NCBI GenBank assembly: GCA_021527695.1
Contig: JAKFAO010000003.1
Coordinates: 1,426,001-1,490,000 of the forward strand
Direction of reading: 5' to 3'
Origin: Naematelia aurantialba
Taxonomy: Eukaryota > Basidiomycota > Tremellomycetes > Tremellales > Naemateliaceae
DNA length: 64,000 nucleotides
Shown here: in pieces, positions 32,168 through 46,952 of the stretch
How the letters are laid out: every line of letters begins with the position of its first letter
Position numbering within the stretch: position 1 is the first letter of the stretch
Translations under genes and position numbers: made by a program
Notes under the pieces: model-generated
Told to the model about the DNA's origin: nothing
The model's database searches: none
What the model saw: the letters and a program-made list of their open reading frames with translations, nothing else

Positions 32168-34938
32168 TATGACAAGCCTTCCCAGTTCAGCCACTCGCCA
32201 TATGCGCTCGGCCGCTCGTTCCTCAAGTACGCCTCAAACGTCCGCTTCAGCACCGTCGACCAACTCAGATCCAACTCGTCGTCCATGTCCTCGCGACCCG
32301 AGACCGGACCGCCGCCGCCTGATTCAGTCTCAGCTCCGTGCCGGCCATCGTCGCTGTCGCCGTCGCCGTCTCTCTTCGTTTCTTGCGACAGGCTCGCGCT
32401 CGCAGCTTTCGCAGCGCGTTGAGCGTCTCGCAGTGCTTTTTCGCCTTTGATAAACCGCGGTCCGAGGTCGGGGAAGTTGCGCGACGGGTCGAACGGTAAC
32501 CACCTGCACGATGAGCGACGCCAAGGAGAAGCGAAGACAGCTAATGAAGAAAGCTAATGAAGAAAGCACAAGAAGAAAGCTCAAGAAGAAAGCTCAAGAA
32601 GAGAGATCAAGGAACAAGAGCGAGAAGGACGACGCACCAAAAGTTGTGGAAATGGTACGAATAGGCACCACGGAAGAACCCGTCAAACCCAAGCGGCTGC
32701 GCGCCCGCCGTGTCAAACTTGTCGTTGGAGAAGAACACGGAGAATCTGGAATTTCAACGTAAGCCGAGTCGTCTCGGTGGCTGCACCGACTCACTCTGGA
32801 AAGTAGGGGAAGGGCGGGCGGTCTCGCTGATACCGTTCCATGTTCAGCCATGCCGGGTCAAACAGCGCATCCGGTACTCTGAACAAGAGTCTCTCCAAGC
32901 CCGCGTCCTTGAGATACCGCGATACCGTCATTGGGTGGAAGTCGAGCCCGTTCTCCAGCGCCGTCTTGAACAGAAACGTGCCGAGCGCCGAGCCTTTGTG
33001 CAGCTTGAGCACTGCCGTATTGTACTTTTGATGCCACGACCAGCGGTACGCAAACTGCCCGCGGTAGTTCCACAGCTCCTCCCAGTCGCGCAAGAAGATG
33101 GTGTCTGCGTCGAGGTAGATGCCGCCAAAGCGGTAGGTGAGCACGAATCGGGCCATATCAGAGAGGATGACAGAGAGGCGGTCGTAGTCTGACTCGGACG
33201 ACGAGCCGACCTTTTCAAACAGCCCGTCCTTCTTCTTCTTCGGTGCGGGTGCTTCCGTCGTCTCGGCCTCTGCTTCGGCAGCGAGCACGTCGCCGAGATT
33301 TGCAACGTCTTCCGTAGCTTCGGCGCGGGCCGCCTGCTGCTGCTGCGCCTGCTTGTACACGTTGCCGCCCGAGTTGAATATCGGCATGACCCGCCAGTGG
33401 TCCTTGAGCTCTGGGATCCCGTCGAGCTGCTCGGTCGTATTCCACATGCGAAACTTGACGACGCTTCGGAAGCGCTCGTGTAAGAACGGCGCCGACCACG
33501 GGTTCGTCGCGAGCTGCTCGTACATTTCGTGTTTTGCCGAGGGATTCGGCACGGCCGCCGCTGGGCCGGGGTTGATCCAGACCCAGAACTGTGGGCGACA
33601 TGATTGGCGCACAACGTTGCTTTGCTGATCGAGGGGATCGTCGAGCCCCAGATTCTGCGTGAACAGGAATGACATGACGGCCATGTACGGCTTGTCGGTG
33701 AATGCACCTGCCCAGAACATGTGGAAGATGCGAGGATGGAGCGGATCGCAGGGGTCGGCGGGATCGTATGTACCGGGCACCGCTTGGGGTTGTGATAGTG
33801 TCAGTGCCGAGCGAGAGAGTTCGGGAGCGCGTGTCTTGGGCGCTCGCGCAGACCACTCGAGTGACTGGGTGGGAAACGCGCTCTCAAAGTACATTTGCTT
33901 GTAGGTCGAGAGGTAATTGCCGCGACGCACTCTCCGGCCGTTGTCCAGCCCACCTCCGATGCGCAGAAACTCGAGACAGTCTCGTACATACTGCCGATTT
34001 AGCGTCGCACACACCGTCGGCCGTCAGAGCCACTCACCTGACCGTGGCCGAAATCGCATCGCGCCAGCACGAGATCCAGATCCAACACTGCGCCGGGAGT
34101 GGGTCTTGGCGCAAAGCCAGGAGTGGGATCTATCGAGTCCCATACGGACACAAAGTGCCTTTCAGGTCCGACGCCGATGATCTGTGTTCTCAGTCCCGTG
34201 GTGGTCCTTTGGTGGTATGCGACGAGGGGAGAAGGGTGGATGATGGAGGGTAACAGTGTCTCTGGGACGGCGGGATTGTGTAGATTTGGCGACAAGGGGA
34301 TGTGTTCAGGTGCTGCTGCTGTCAGCATGGATCTTGGTGATGCTCCTCCCTTGAGGCCGAGTCTAGGTGTCCGACTTACGCGGGTGTACACTTGGGTAGT
34401 GTCCACTGAGGACCTCCCACTCCCAGATCATGGCGAGCTCTTCTGGGCTAAGGACGACGGTGTTGGGGTCGACGAAGGGGGGCGACCAGGTCGTTGAGCC
34501 CTGCCGTGTCCTCCTGAAGCCGAGGAGGAACAGGCCGAGGACGAGGAGGAGGAGCAGGCCCAGCGCGAGGCGGAGCGGGCTGTTGAGCCGCGGGAGGCGG
34601 GCGTACACGCGCGGGGGGATGGGGAGGCAGAGCCGCGCGTGGCGCCGGCGATACGAGTGGTGGTGGAGCGCAAACGGCTTGATCGGCGGCGAGGTCAGGC
34701 CGATGCCGATGCTCGCGCCGTGGGCGTGGCCGTTGGTCTTGGCGGCATCGCTGCTGGGCCCGCGCAGGAACGGGATGGGCACGTAGACGACGGTGAACCA
34801 CCGCGAGCCGCCGGCCGTCGGCGAGCCCGGCCGCGAGGGCGATCCGTACCGCTTCTCCGTGTCGTTGAAGATTGGCAGAGGCGACCGCCGCGGTTTCGAC
34901 GTCGGGGTGTGCCGCTTTGTCTGCCCAAACAGCGACAT
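32167..34938 (-). CDS. GT32 (OCH1/DXD-type) glycosyltransferase, type II membrane protein
   Basis: Predicted Golgi glycosyltransferase. The ATG at 34936-34938 starts MSLFGQTKRHTPTSKPRRSP. A cytosolic basic head of about 120 residues leads to one signal-anchor helix, LRLALGLLLLLVLGLFLLGF. The lumenal part has HPRIFHMFWAGAFTDKPYM, CRPQFWVWINPG and the catalytic DXD motif in RFGGIYLDADTIFLRDW, typical of the sugar-binding DXD region. An acidic/Ala-rich insert (about 33150-33340) with EAEAETTEAPAPKKKKDG lies before it. The last exon ends RNERPSAYGEWLNWEGLS-stop. Three or more introns. Mannosyltransferase activity is plausible from the family but not shown. A 10 bp tandem array begins at its stop. 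Confidence 0.82.
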
Positions 34939-35894
34939 GGTCGGGCGTAGCTGCGCCGTGGACGAGGCCGACGCGGGCGATGCGTTTGCGGTTGCGTTTG
35001 CGTTTGCGTTTGCGTTTGCGCTGGCCCTTCCGTTTCCTTGTCCGTATGCGTAGGCGTAGGCGTAGGCGTATGCGGGTGCGTGTGCACGTGTCTGTGTATG
35101 TGTGCTGTATGCGTGTGTCTAATACGTAGTGATGACGGAGGCGATGGCAGGAGAGGGGTGAGGTGGTTGTGGACAGGTGGGAAATGGAGGAACACGTCCA
35201 CACGGTATCCGCAGCAGCTGCTATCCCTCGTGCGAGCGACCGACTCGCGCCTGGTGAGTCCCTTCGAACCGTCGAGCACAGGCACTGCACGACCGTCGTA
35301 TCCTGCTGTCGTGGCCGTCGCGGCCTAGTCGCCAGGTTCACACAGCGATGTGAGCGCCCGGTGGTCGAGCGGGATGGCGGCCGTGTAAATAAATTCCCCC
35401 CGAGACTGACTGGCGTTGACAAGCTGAGCGGGTCCGCACAATCCGCAAGCCGGGGTATCGGTGCGGAGAATCCCTCCTTTCAAGGGATCGCTGTCGTCTC
35501 CGAGCCCAGCAGGAGCGCCCAGGCTCTTGGAATGCAAGACCAGACGGGAGAACAGGGGCGCAAATGACTGTGGACAAGTTGCGGTGAGCGTCGAAATGTG
35601 GCGAGCAGTGTTGCGACTTTTTTGGGTGACATGAGCCGCAAGCGGGTGGCGGGACACGCGGGTTTTTTGGGCAGGGAAAGAGAAAAATCCTAATCGGCAC
35701 TAATCCCCGCGGTTAATCCACCGAGGACCATTGGTATCCCTTAGCGGGGGCCATTACAATCTCGATTACAAGCTGGTCACAAGTTCATTACACCCCATTA
35801 CGAAAACTGGCCTTCTTTGTAATGACGGTGAGACTGCTGCGCCGGGCCGTACCACCGCACGCAACACGCATACATGACCGTCTCGCTACGTCTT
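34939..35894. other. Intergenic region between GT32 and SPT5, no gene
   Basis: Upstream of GT32 lie hexanucleotide runs: TTTGCG-type at 34981-35031, GCGTAG-type at 35041-35070, then TGTG-rich sequence. Between 35697 and 35826 is a patch with several CATTACA/TGTAATG words. Minus-strand open frames (35338-35700) resemble no known protein and have unlikely composition, so they are not called. Confidence 0.5.
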
Positions 35895-38800
35895 TCAGAT
35901 CCGACACAAGTGTCGATCAGGAATCACCATCTGCTGCACATCGCCCTCTTCCAGCTCCATCATCCACTGATCGTCATTCTGGAACTGCGTCGTGCGCTGT
36001 TGTCCCCGCGCAGGTCCAGCAACCACCACCACCACCTGTCCCGGCATCGTCGGCTTGCCCGGCCGCAGATACTCGGCACCGATATCTTCCGTCACGCTCG
36101 GGTCCGACAAGAGCACACACCGCGGCGTCTCTTCGTCCGCCAATGACGAGTAGCCAAAGATCTGGCCATCGTACGCCCCCCGGCGGAAATGTAAGGGGTT
36201 CCGCGTACCGGGTCGAGTAGACGCCCCCACTTCGACCATGACCGAGCTAAAGTCAAGTGCCCAATCCCACGGCACGTCGTTCTGGCCCCCAAGTCCACTG
36301 GAAGGCATCGAGTAGGATGGTGTGGGTGCCGCGTAGGGTGTGGGCGCAGCGTTGAATTGGCCTGGTGTCGGCGCGGAGAATACTCCGCCGGGCGTGGGCG
36401 CGGAATACGCCGCTGGTGTAGGCGCAGTAGCAGGCCCAGGAGTAGGCGCAGTCATTGGAGTGGGATTTGCCCATGGCGTCGGAGCACTGTATGCACCAGC
36501 CCCTGGCGTCGGCGCTTGAAGCTGTGCCCAAGGTGTCGGTGCAGCATTCTGATCATACTACGCGGTCAGCAAGGCTCGCACAGTAAACTCACTCTTGACG
36601 TTGCCGCGTCCTCCCTTGATCTTCCCGGCAACGGCGTCTTGCCACCAGCACCAGCACCTGCGCCTGCCCAACCCGGTGTCCGCCCGCCGTCCATACCACC
36701 ACCATATGGGGTCTTGCCTCCCGCTCCAGCCCATCCGGGAGTACGTCCTCCCGGTGCAGGCGTCCTGCCTCCCAATGCAGGAGTCTGGCCGCCGCCCATG
36801 GCGTATGGATTCGGTGTACGACTTGGATATCCGCCCTGTTACGATCAGCTGCATCCTACATTTGGACGACTGGCACACACGGCGTAAGGGTTTGGTGTTC
36901 GTCCGTATGCCGCAGCTGGCGTTCGACCTCCAGGAGCAGGTGTCGCTCCACCCTGAAAGCATGTCAATATTCAGCCGCTCGGTGAAGGCAGCCGCTCGGT
37001 GAAAGGAATGGAAGGGGAGGGAGAGACGAGGAGAGATCCTACTCACGTTTCCATATGGGTTGATATCGTATCCGCCAGTGGGCCGACCATTGTACGATCC
37101 AAACCCTGTAGCCCCCGTATCGAGTGGGTAGGTGTTGCCAGTTTTCGCACTACCGTCAGCGCTGCCCGGGGCCAGCTACGCACTCTTTCCGCTTCAACGA
37201 CATCATGCTAATAGTGATGGTCTTATTGTTCGTCGCGAGCTCCACCCTGGCATTCGCACCCAGGACATCCCGAATTACACCGACCAAGCCCTTGTTGGTG
37301 CCCTTGGTGACTACTACCAGGGTATTCACTAGTCGACCTTTATTGACGTCCATTGGTGGCGGAGGCATGACGGCGCTGTACGCTGCGTTGAGGGCTGGGT
37401 TGAGTTTGGACAGGTCGTTCACTGCTGATTTAGGAGTGACAGAGACTAGTGACGCAGCACGCGCAACGAATACACCATTGTTTTCGGTGATCTCGCGGTT
37501 GTGCAAAAAGACGAATAAGGAGCGGTAAATGTTGATGACTTCTCCACGGCGGTTCTAGACATCAGTACGGCTTTGGGCCGCAGCTCACCTCTCCGCTGGT
37601 CTCCTTCATTGCATCTCCAACTTTCATGTCGTTCCCCTGCGAGTCGGCGGCAACGGCAAACTGCTTGTTCTCGCGTCGAGCTGTCACCTGCTGCGGAGTC
37701 ACGATCCTGACCGCGCCGTTCTGATCAATCACATGCAGGATCGCTCCGTCCATGCGGATGATGACTCCAGCAGTAGATGTACTGGCGACGATCAGACACC
37801 TCCAATGGCGCGAGAAAGCAACACCACTCACTCGAGCATGACCATATCGTGCAGATCAAACATGCCCGCCTGATCCGACGTTCCGGCAAGTTCGGCGGCC
37901 TTTCTCAGGTCTTTCGAAAAGACTTTGATCTGCTTGTCAGGATTGTTTGCTAGGTTTAAACTTACTTCCTGCTCCCCTTGATCCGACATCAGGGTCACAA
38001 CGTCGCCCCGCACCTCCACGACCATGCCGGTCGCATTCACATTCTTGCCTGACAGCACCTTGACGTGCTCTCCAATTTCGAAACGTTTTCTCGCGCTCTT
38101 GGCTGGCACTTCAACGGTCTGACCATGTATCTCGCCACCCTCTGCGCGAATTGTAATGACGTCTGGCGTGACCGCCACGACGGCGCCATATAGCCCGCTC
38201 TGTTCTCCCTCGTACACCTCGACCTTGTCGCCTGGGAAGAGCGCGGACGCCGCGATGTTCTTATGTGCATCCGCGATGGCGGAGAGATCGATTTTGGTGG
38301 CCGTCTGGTCGTCGCTCCCTGAGAACTGCGAGATCTCCTCCAATGTCGGCTTGACATTCTCCGCTTCGATGAAGTTGATCTTCACGTCGCGGATGCAGAA
38401 TCCTTCAATGTACTCGTCGTTGTCAAAGAGGTAGGTATTAGACCCGCCGCCTGAGCGGACCGAGCTCCGGCCGTATATCTTGCGCACGTCATCTGGGTTG
38501 AACAGCCTAGCGGGGGGCCGTGAGCTTGATCCCCCAGCTTTCCCATTCGCCGCCCGTTCCCGCTTCTTCTCCCGGGGTGTCAGGTCGATCCGAGGAATGA
38601 ACTTGACGCCAACGACGCCGCTGGTCATCTGATCGACGTCGACGACTTCTGCGAGATCTCCGGCGTTCTTGCCTCGCTTCAACCGCACCCACATGTGCCG
38701 TGCGAGGTTGACGTCCTTCTTCTTGATCTTGAGAAGCGGCGCCATTTCCTCCAGAGGCACTCTGGTGACGCCACGAGAGATGAAGACGCCAATGATCCCA

Positions 38801-40072
38801 GTGACGGCTTGAGTCACTGCACCCGACTGCCGCGCTTCGACAAAGATGAGACCGCTCAGGGAGTCGCGGTAGAAGACTGACACGACGTCGATGGGGTTGG
38901 CAGTATACTGCGCCTGGAAGGTCTTGCGGAAGATCGAGCCCGTGATCGCTTGCTCTCGTCCAGGCTGGGACGTCAGCGTGATTCAGGTTAGACACGATCC
39001 TCCAGCTGGGGCTGTAAACTGGAGCGGCCCACAAACTGAGCGTCTATAGACTGGAAGCCTACAAACTGAGAGCCTACAGAGCGAGGGGAGGGTAGACCAC
39101 AGTGCAGCAACATGCACATACCTTGACATATACTTTCCACAACGAGGGATCGCGGTCTTCCACAGGCATGAGCAGCCGCTGCGGGACCCTATCGCTATCG
39201 GCATTGTACCGCGCGGCGGCCATGCGGCCGTGGCGCTGCTTGAGCCGCTGGACGATATCCTCGACGCTCTCCTGCTCGTTGCGGCCCTGCACGCGGTCCA
39301 GACGGCGGTGGGTGAAGTCGTCCTGCACGATGGCCTCTTCGTCGGGCTGCTCGTCGATGAAGCCCGCCACGTCCTCGTAGTCGTCTGCTTCTTCCTCCTC
39401 ATCGTCCTCGTCTACTTCGGCCTCGATATCGATGAATCGGTTGACCCGGTTCTTCTTTCTCCGCTGGCGGTGTCAGCGCGTGGCAGTGAGGGATGGCCCC
39501 ATCGAAGGGATGGCAGATGGCCAACTAGGCAGGGATGACAGGATGACAGGCTAGTATTGAACAGGACAGGGATGGTAGCTCCGTCTTTGACAAGACAGGA
39601 ACGGCCAGTCTAGGAGCGAAGGGACGAAACCGCGAATCCAGGATTGTCCAAGACGCCGGAAAGGCAAGTGAGGTTGGGCGACGGAACTGACCTTCTTCTT
39701 CCGCTCCCCATCGCCACGCTCCCCACCTTCCTCGTCGTCCTCATCCTCGTCCTCGTCATCATCATCCTCATCATCCTCGTCCTCGTCCTCATCGTCCTCA
39801 TCATCGCCCCCCTCGGCTTCACCCCCGTCATCCGGGAGAGCCTCCTTGTCGTCCTCCTTGTCGTCCTCCTTGTCGTCCTCCTTCGCATCCACCCTGTCCT
39901 CGTCGTCGCCGTTGGATTCAGCCTCGCGCGGCCGTTTACGTCCTACCGCCGCCGCCGCCGCGCCATTCGACTCGCTCTCGATGGGCTCGGCGCTTCCACC
40001 ACGACTGCTCTTCTCCTCCTCGGCATCGACGTCGACGTCGGCGGGGGACGAAGACCGCTCGATGTCGGACAT
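35895..40072 (-). CDS. SPT5: Transcription elongation factor Spt5 (DSIF large subunit)
   Basis: RNA polymerase II elongation factor, partner of Spt4. The ATG at 40070-40072 (MSDIERSSSPADVDVDAEEE) opens a very acidic head with EDDKEDDKEDDKE. The NGN domain begins LWKVYVKPGREQAITGSIFR. KOW domains follow, for example RHMWVRLKRGKNAGDLAEVV, LFPGDKVEVYEGEQSGLYGA, FEIGEHVKVLSGKNVNATGM and NTLVVVTKGTNKGLVGVIRD. Near the end lies a CTR of GGRTP/GGKTP units (about 36566-36799), and then a second block of APTP units (about 36300-36540). The C-terminal KOW region includes DWALDFSSVMVEVGA. Stop at 35895-35897. At least five introns. CTR threonines are the known target of Cdk9/Bur1 in other fungi. Confidence 0.93.
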
Positions 40073-40861
40073 GGTGTGCACTGTCCCGCTTGCCAGTCTC
40101 GATGTCGGGGTGCTTGGTCGCGCTGGCCGCTGCCTCGCAGTCTCGGTCCGGCTGTCTAGCGATGGGGTGGCTGGCGATGTATTCCAGTGATGGGGGTGGC
40201 TAGCGATGTGTTCTAGCGATGGGGTGGCTAGCGATGTGTTCTAGCGATGAGGTAGCAGCAATGTGCTCCAGCGATGGGGTAGCAGCAATGAGATTGTGTG
40301 TTGTAGCAATGCGCTGGTTCGCTATGTGGCTCTGGCGCCTCGGACTGGGCTTTTACGTTACCGAGTCTCCGGCGATCAGGCTGTCAAACTAGTCTCCTCA
40401 ATTAGACGAGAGGAGGCTGACCAGGTGTGCCGCACCGCGTCGAGGTCGAGAGTCTGCTTAGACGTTTCCACTCGCCTGGACCGAGTTGAAAGAGACGAGC
40501 CGCGGCGGGAGAAAACGCCAAAATTGGCTCGAGGTCTATTTCTCCCACATTTGTAATGGCCCCTCGATGTCGATTAGTAACTGGTTGTAATGCACAGTGT
40601 AATGACGATGTGTAGGATATTCATCATCCATGCGAGAATCCCATCGAGAACCAACCATGACGAGGTGCCATGCACAGATGACATGTACGGATGACCTGCA
40701 CGGATGATCTGCATGATGACCTGCGATACAGAATGATGGTACATGCATGCTACCATGAATCCTACTTGATGATCGACGACTTGCCGTCGACCACGCCTTG
40801 CGGTCAACCGTCCAAGCTCCTCGACGTATTTTACCTCGAGCCACAGCGCCCGACCCTTCGA
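40073..40861. repeat. SPT5 upstream region with ~29 bp tandem repeat
   Basis: From 40155 to 40313 the words gcgatgggg(tggct) and agcgatgtgttct alternate in a diverged tandem array of roughly 28-30 bp period, just upstream of SPT5. At 40551-40612 there are three TGTAATG words. At 40678-40727 are four diverged ~13 bp units of the type atgacctgcacgg, downstream of CAC2. No gene is recognised in this ~790 bp. Confidence 0.6.
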
Positions 40862-43830
40862 TCACGCCGCATCAGCGTCCCCTAGATGGGTCAACGCCAC
40901 GCGCCGCTTCTTCTTCGGTCCATCGCTCTCTTCACCTGCTCGTTTCTGCTCCGAGCCCACGCCCGAGACCGAGCCCAATCCCGAACCCACCCCAGAGCCA
41001 AGTCCTGATCCCAATCCGGAGCCTATTCCCGAACCCAGTCCTGATCCCATTCCCATTCCAGAAGAAAGGATCTCGTCCCCTTGTGCGCTCAGCCCCAGGC
41101 CGGCCGCCGCCACGCTCGACGAGACACTCTCCGATCGCGCCGTCCGGCCAAAGACGAAACCCTCGCGCTCGTCGCCTGGAGTCGGCAGGACCGGCTCTGT
41201 GGCACTCGAAACGCTACTGGGCGGGGGCACGAACAGTGGCGGTATACTGGTCGACTGCGAGGGTACCGCTATGGAGCTGCTTGTAGAGCCTTCACGCTCG
41301 GAGCGCGGCGGAGCAGGAGACTGCCGCATGACTGATACCGCTGGAGAGTGGGGCACGGGTGTGCTAGCTGCCGACGCAATGCCCGTGTGTGAATGCGACT
41401 GCGCAATAGCAGCGAGCTGCCTATGATGCTGCTGTGTGGCGTGAACGGTTCCCAGCTCAGCCATGTCAAAGACCACGATCGAACAGTATCCATCCGCCGA
41501 CGACAGCATGAGTGTTTGACCATCAGGCGACCTGATATCAGCAGTGCCCCAAAGCGTACAGCTCACCAGGCGACATCGGTGAATCCCGCGTAGTGTAGGC
41601 CGCGGAAAATGGCAATCGGTCCAGATTGTTGTGTATCATACAGCAGAACCGCGTCTTGACATGCCACAGCATACAATAATCGATACGGCAGAGCAAAGAC
41701 ACTCCCGATGGCCTTGTCGGCACTGTTCGGCTGCTCTTCCTTCTTGGGTGGAGGTGGAGGCGGCATCGAAAGCGATATGCTGACGGGCGACGGATTGTGG
41801 CGGTCAAGTAGCACCTGCCGGGGCTCAGACGGCACGATTGGTCCCGTGCGCAGATCGTAGAAGACTGGGGAGAATCGAATACCCACGCTGGCAGTCTTGT
41901 GTCCCGGGAGATGTGCCACTGGTGCTCGAGCAAGATTACTGCGCGCATAGATGTACACAGTAGGCTTGCCGTTCTCTGCAGTGCTAGGGCGAGATCGCTG
42001 AAGCGCGCTTGGATCACTGCCGTCCTGCGAGAGACTGCGCGAAGTGAGCAAAGGTGACCCCTTGAAGATTTGATCCTCGATCTGTCCCGCCGGAGTGAGG
42101 AGCAAGCTACCGTCTGGAGAGAAGGTGAGCCGCCTGAAGAACCGCGTAACGCCCTCTTCGCCGTATAGACGCTGCATGCTTGGATTTGCCAGTGCTGGTG
42201 GGGCTCGAATGGCAGGGAGAGGGGGGATCGGTGAAGGCGAGCGTCCCCTGCCAGGGAACGCAGCGGCACTAAGAGCGGGTGATGCTGCCGCTTGAGAACC
42301 GGAGAACGATGATCTTCGAGATCCAGGGCGAGCAGACGAAGGCAGAGGAGGGTTCATGGGGTGTGGTGGCTGAGGGGTGGAGGGCATAGACGCGGTTGGG
42401 GTCATTGGCAAGGCGTTGTAATTTGGTTGTTCGGTATGCTCCGAGGCGATAGTGATGACCGAACCTGTCTCAGACGTAGTCGACGCCCGACGGGTGAGAT
42501 TCGGTCGCGAGCCGGAAGGGAAAGAAGGCGTTCTCGAATGCCGTATCTCCATCCGAGTAGCTCGAGACACAGGATGCACATCTGGGATGCCATTCCTAAA
42601 CGCAAAGGTGTTGACGTGGACCGAGCTACCATCAGCGTTGACCAAGAGGCCGACCCACCGATCACTGCTCTGGGTTGCGATAAACTCGTTTAGAGGGTCC
42701 CACGACACGCCCTGGACATTATGTGTATGCTCCCGAAGTGCGAACACGCATTCCCCTGGTTTCGTCAGCCTCAGTTGATGGACGTTCAGGAGTCCCATTT
42801 TCCGAGTAATCTCACCTGTTGCTGCCTTCCAGATGGTTGCCGTGTTGTCGGTGCTGCCAGCTATGAAAAACTCGCCATCTGGACTCCACGACAAGTCGTA
42901 CACATGCTTCGTTGTAACCCTGCTCATCAGCCTTGGATCTCCCAGGCGGCGACTACACCCGGTGAATGGCAAGACGTACTGTAACATCTTCTGCAGCCTC
43001 CAGTGCTCTTTGTCCGGGACCTCGTCTGAAGACTCTCCGAAACTTGTATTTGGCCGATCAGACGGCACCCAGAGAATGACGTTGCCATCTACGTTGTTCA
43101 ACACACCGTCATGTCTTTCCGAGTCAAGCAGGTGTAGCTCACCGTCTCCTGCAGACGCTAGCATGCTGCCGCTGGGGCTGAAGCGGACGACATTGACGGC
43201 AGCCGTGTGTTTGCTGAGCGTCGTCAAGTACTCTGCCCGGGGAGGATGGGGTGTGACTTCCTGCCCGGTGAGTGCTGCGTGGGTCGAGGCGGAGGACGAG
43301 GGGATATTGGGGTAGATCATCCACAACTGGACACATCAGCTGCTGCACCACGATTTCGCGGCATATATGCGTCACTTGGCATCGTATGAGATGGCTTGCG
43401 GAATACAACACGGTGGGCGAGTGTTGGGTGACGGGTTATGAATGGCGGTGATGAATGACGGTGATGAATGGCGGTGAAGAATGATGAATGATGGGTGACG
43501 GGTGACGGGTGAGGAATGACCGACAAGGAGTTATAGCCATCGGGGAACGAGTATTGAATGGCGGGTGAATAGCGACTGGGTCTGATCGCAGGTAGGGGCC
43601 ATGGGGAATGCACGCACTCTGACTTTGCTATCTCCTCCCGCGGTAGCTAGTCGATACTGTCGGCCTCCAGCGACGACCGGCCCCTTGTCCGCTTTCGCTT
43701 CCTCCTCGCTATCGGGATTCGCAAATGGCAGCAAGCGCCTGAGTTGGGCCGGGGGCAAGGGCTGAAAGTCGCACGAGTAGACCGCCTGCGTCTCGTGCCA
43801 TCTAGTAATGGTGGTCAGTCGCGTTGACAT
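40862..43830 (-). CDS. CAC2: Chromatin assembly factor CAF-1 subunit B (WD40)
   Basis: WD40 subunit of the replication-coupled H3-H4 chaperone (Cac2/p60). The ATG at 43828-43830 starts MSTRLTTITRWHETQAVYS, then YRLATAGGDSKVR. After a long intron the protein continues WMIYPNIP, LTTLSKHTAAVNVVRFSPSG and VPDKEHWRLQKML. The best family block is VYDLSWSPDGEFFIAGSTDN then HNVQGVSWDPLNEFIATQSS. Later blades include FFRRLTFSPDGSLLLTPAGQ and SPDGQTLMLSSADGY. The tail is disordered, with a GSGLGSGIGS repeat and a basic KKKRRVALTHLGDADAA end. The first intron holds a ggtgatgaatg repeat (43438-43520). An ACGCGT lies upstream at 44110-44115, suiting an S-phase gene but not proof. Confidence 0.9.
43438..43520. 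repeat. Degenerate ggtgatgaatg repeat in the CAC2 intron
   Basis: About 80 bp of diverged 7-12 bp words (gaatggcggtgat, gatgggtgacgggtgacgg) lie inside the first intron of CAC2. Confidence 0.7.
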
Positions 43831-44314
43831 GTCTTCTCCCCGACGACAGAATAGCGAGTCGCGAGCCAGCACAACGGCGCACAAGGGGACATGGTCGGAT
43901 GGGACGGGGGGGAGGGACATACGATATTTCCAGGACTTTCGGCCTCATCCTGCCGCAGTCGACTTGCCAGCCGTCAAGATACCGCCTAGATTCACTAGAT
44001 GCAGCGCCTCCAAGAACGAAGAGTGTGCAAGAGTGAATGGTGATGCAAGAGACGGGGGAGATCAAAAACCCAGCCAGGACGGAAATGTTCAGAGCCCCGG
44101 TTCCGGACGACGCGTCTGAAGTGGCAGCGACAGCCTTCCATTCACATCTTGGGACTCCAAAACGGCCAGCCCAGACGCACATGAAACATACACCTGGCAC
44201 CGCAGCGGGATGATCGCTGGGGGCCACTGCATGATCGCCAGCCCCTGGGTGCAGTGCAATGCATGTCAAGAAAAACTGACAAGTGAGACAAAGACAACAA
44301 TGATCAACTGGGGC
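43831..44314. other. Upstream region of CAC2, no gene recognised
   Basis: This interval runs from the CAC2 ATG to the repeat at the RIX7 3' end. Minus-strand and plus-strand frames are open but resemble nothing known. One ACGCGT (44110-44115) is about 280 bp upstream of CAC2. Confidence 0.45.
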
Positions 44315-44354
44315 CTATGCAGTCATGGACCCTTCTATGCAGTCATGGACCCTT

Positions 44355-44374
<20 letters not shown>
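44315..44374. repeat. Exact 20 bp triplication overlapping the RIX7 stop codon
   Basis: Three exact copies of ctatgcagtcatggaccctt. On the minus strand the third copy encodes the last residues of RIX7 (GSMTA) and its stop (44355-44357); the other two copies are 3' of it. The unit is not a multiple of three, so each extra copy changes frame. Confidence 0.95.
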
Positions 44375-46711
<2,337 letters not shown>

Positions 46712-46952
46712 GGCGACTGACTGACCGGTCACTGTAACCATCGATATCCTCGTATAGAGAGGCTAACTCGACAACAAAAACCCAGCATCCCCACGTGATC
46801 TGTCTGCAACTTTAAGGGGAGGATTAAATAAATGACGCGTCACGCGCTTACTTTCTTTTTCAGCACCGTCAACCTGTTCTAGTTGGTCAATTTGCCGCTC
46901 ACAGCAATCCCATTCCTTGGTATACTCGGGGACACTGTAGCACGGCATCGCC
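46712..46952. promoter_or_regulatory. RIX7/RAD51 divergent promoter with MCB palindrome and CACGTG
   Basis: This 241 bp shared region has TGACGCGTCA, a perfect 10 bp palindrome (46831-46840), containing ACGCGT, the MluI cell-cycle box bound by MBF in other fungi. It also has CACGTGATC (CACGTG at 46792-46797). A second CACGCG follows directly. The MCB lies about 120 bp from the RAD51 ATG. RAD51 is MCB-regulated in budding yeast, so G1/S control is a reasonable inference. Confidence 0.6.

Noticed and set aside
35338..35700. 120-codon minus-strand frame between GT32 and SPT5
   Set aside because: Cys/His/Arg/Pro-rich composition unlike the neighbouring proteins, no family motif, and no splice-supported continuation.
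35697..35826. Solo LTR retrotransposon
   Set aside because: TGTAATG/CATTACA words are present, but paired ends in the right order, target-site duplications and coding remnants are missing; kept only as a weak finding.
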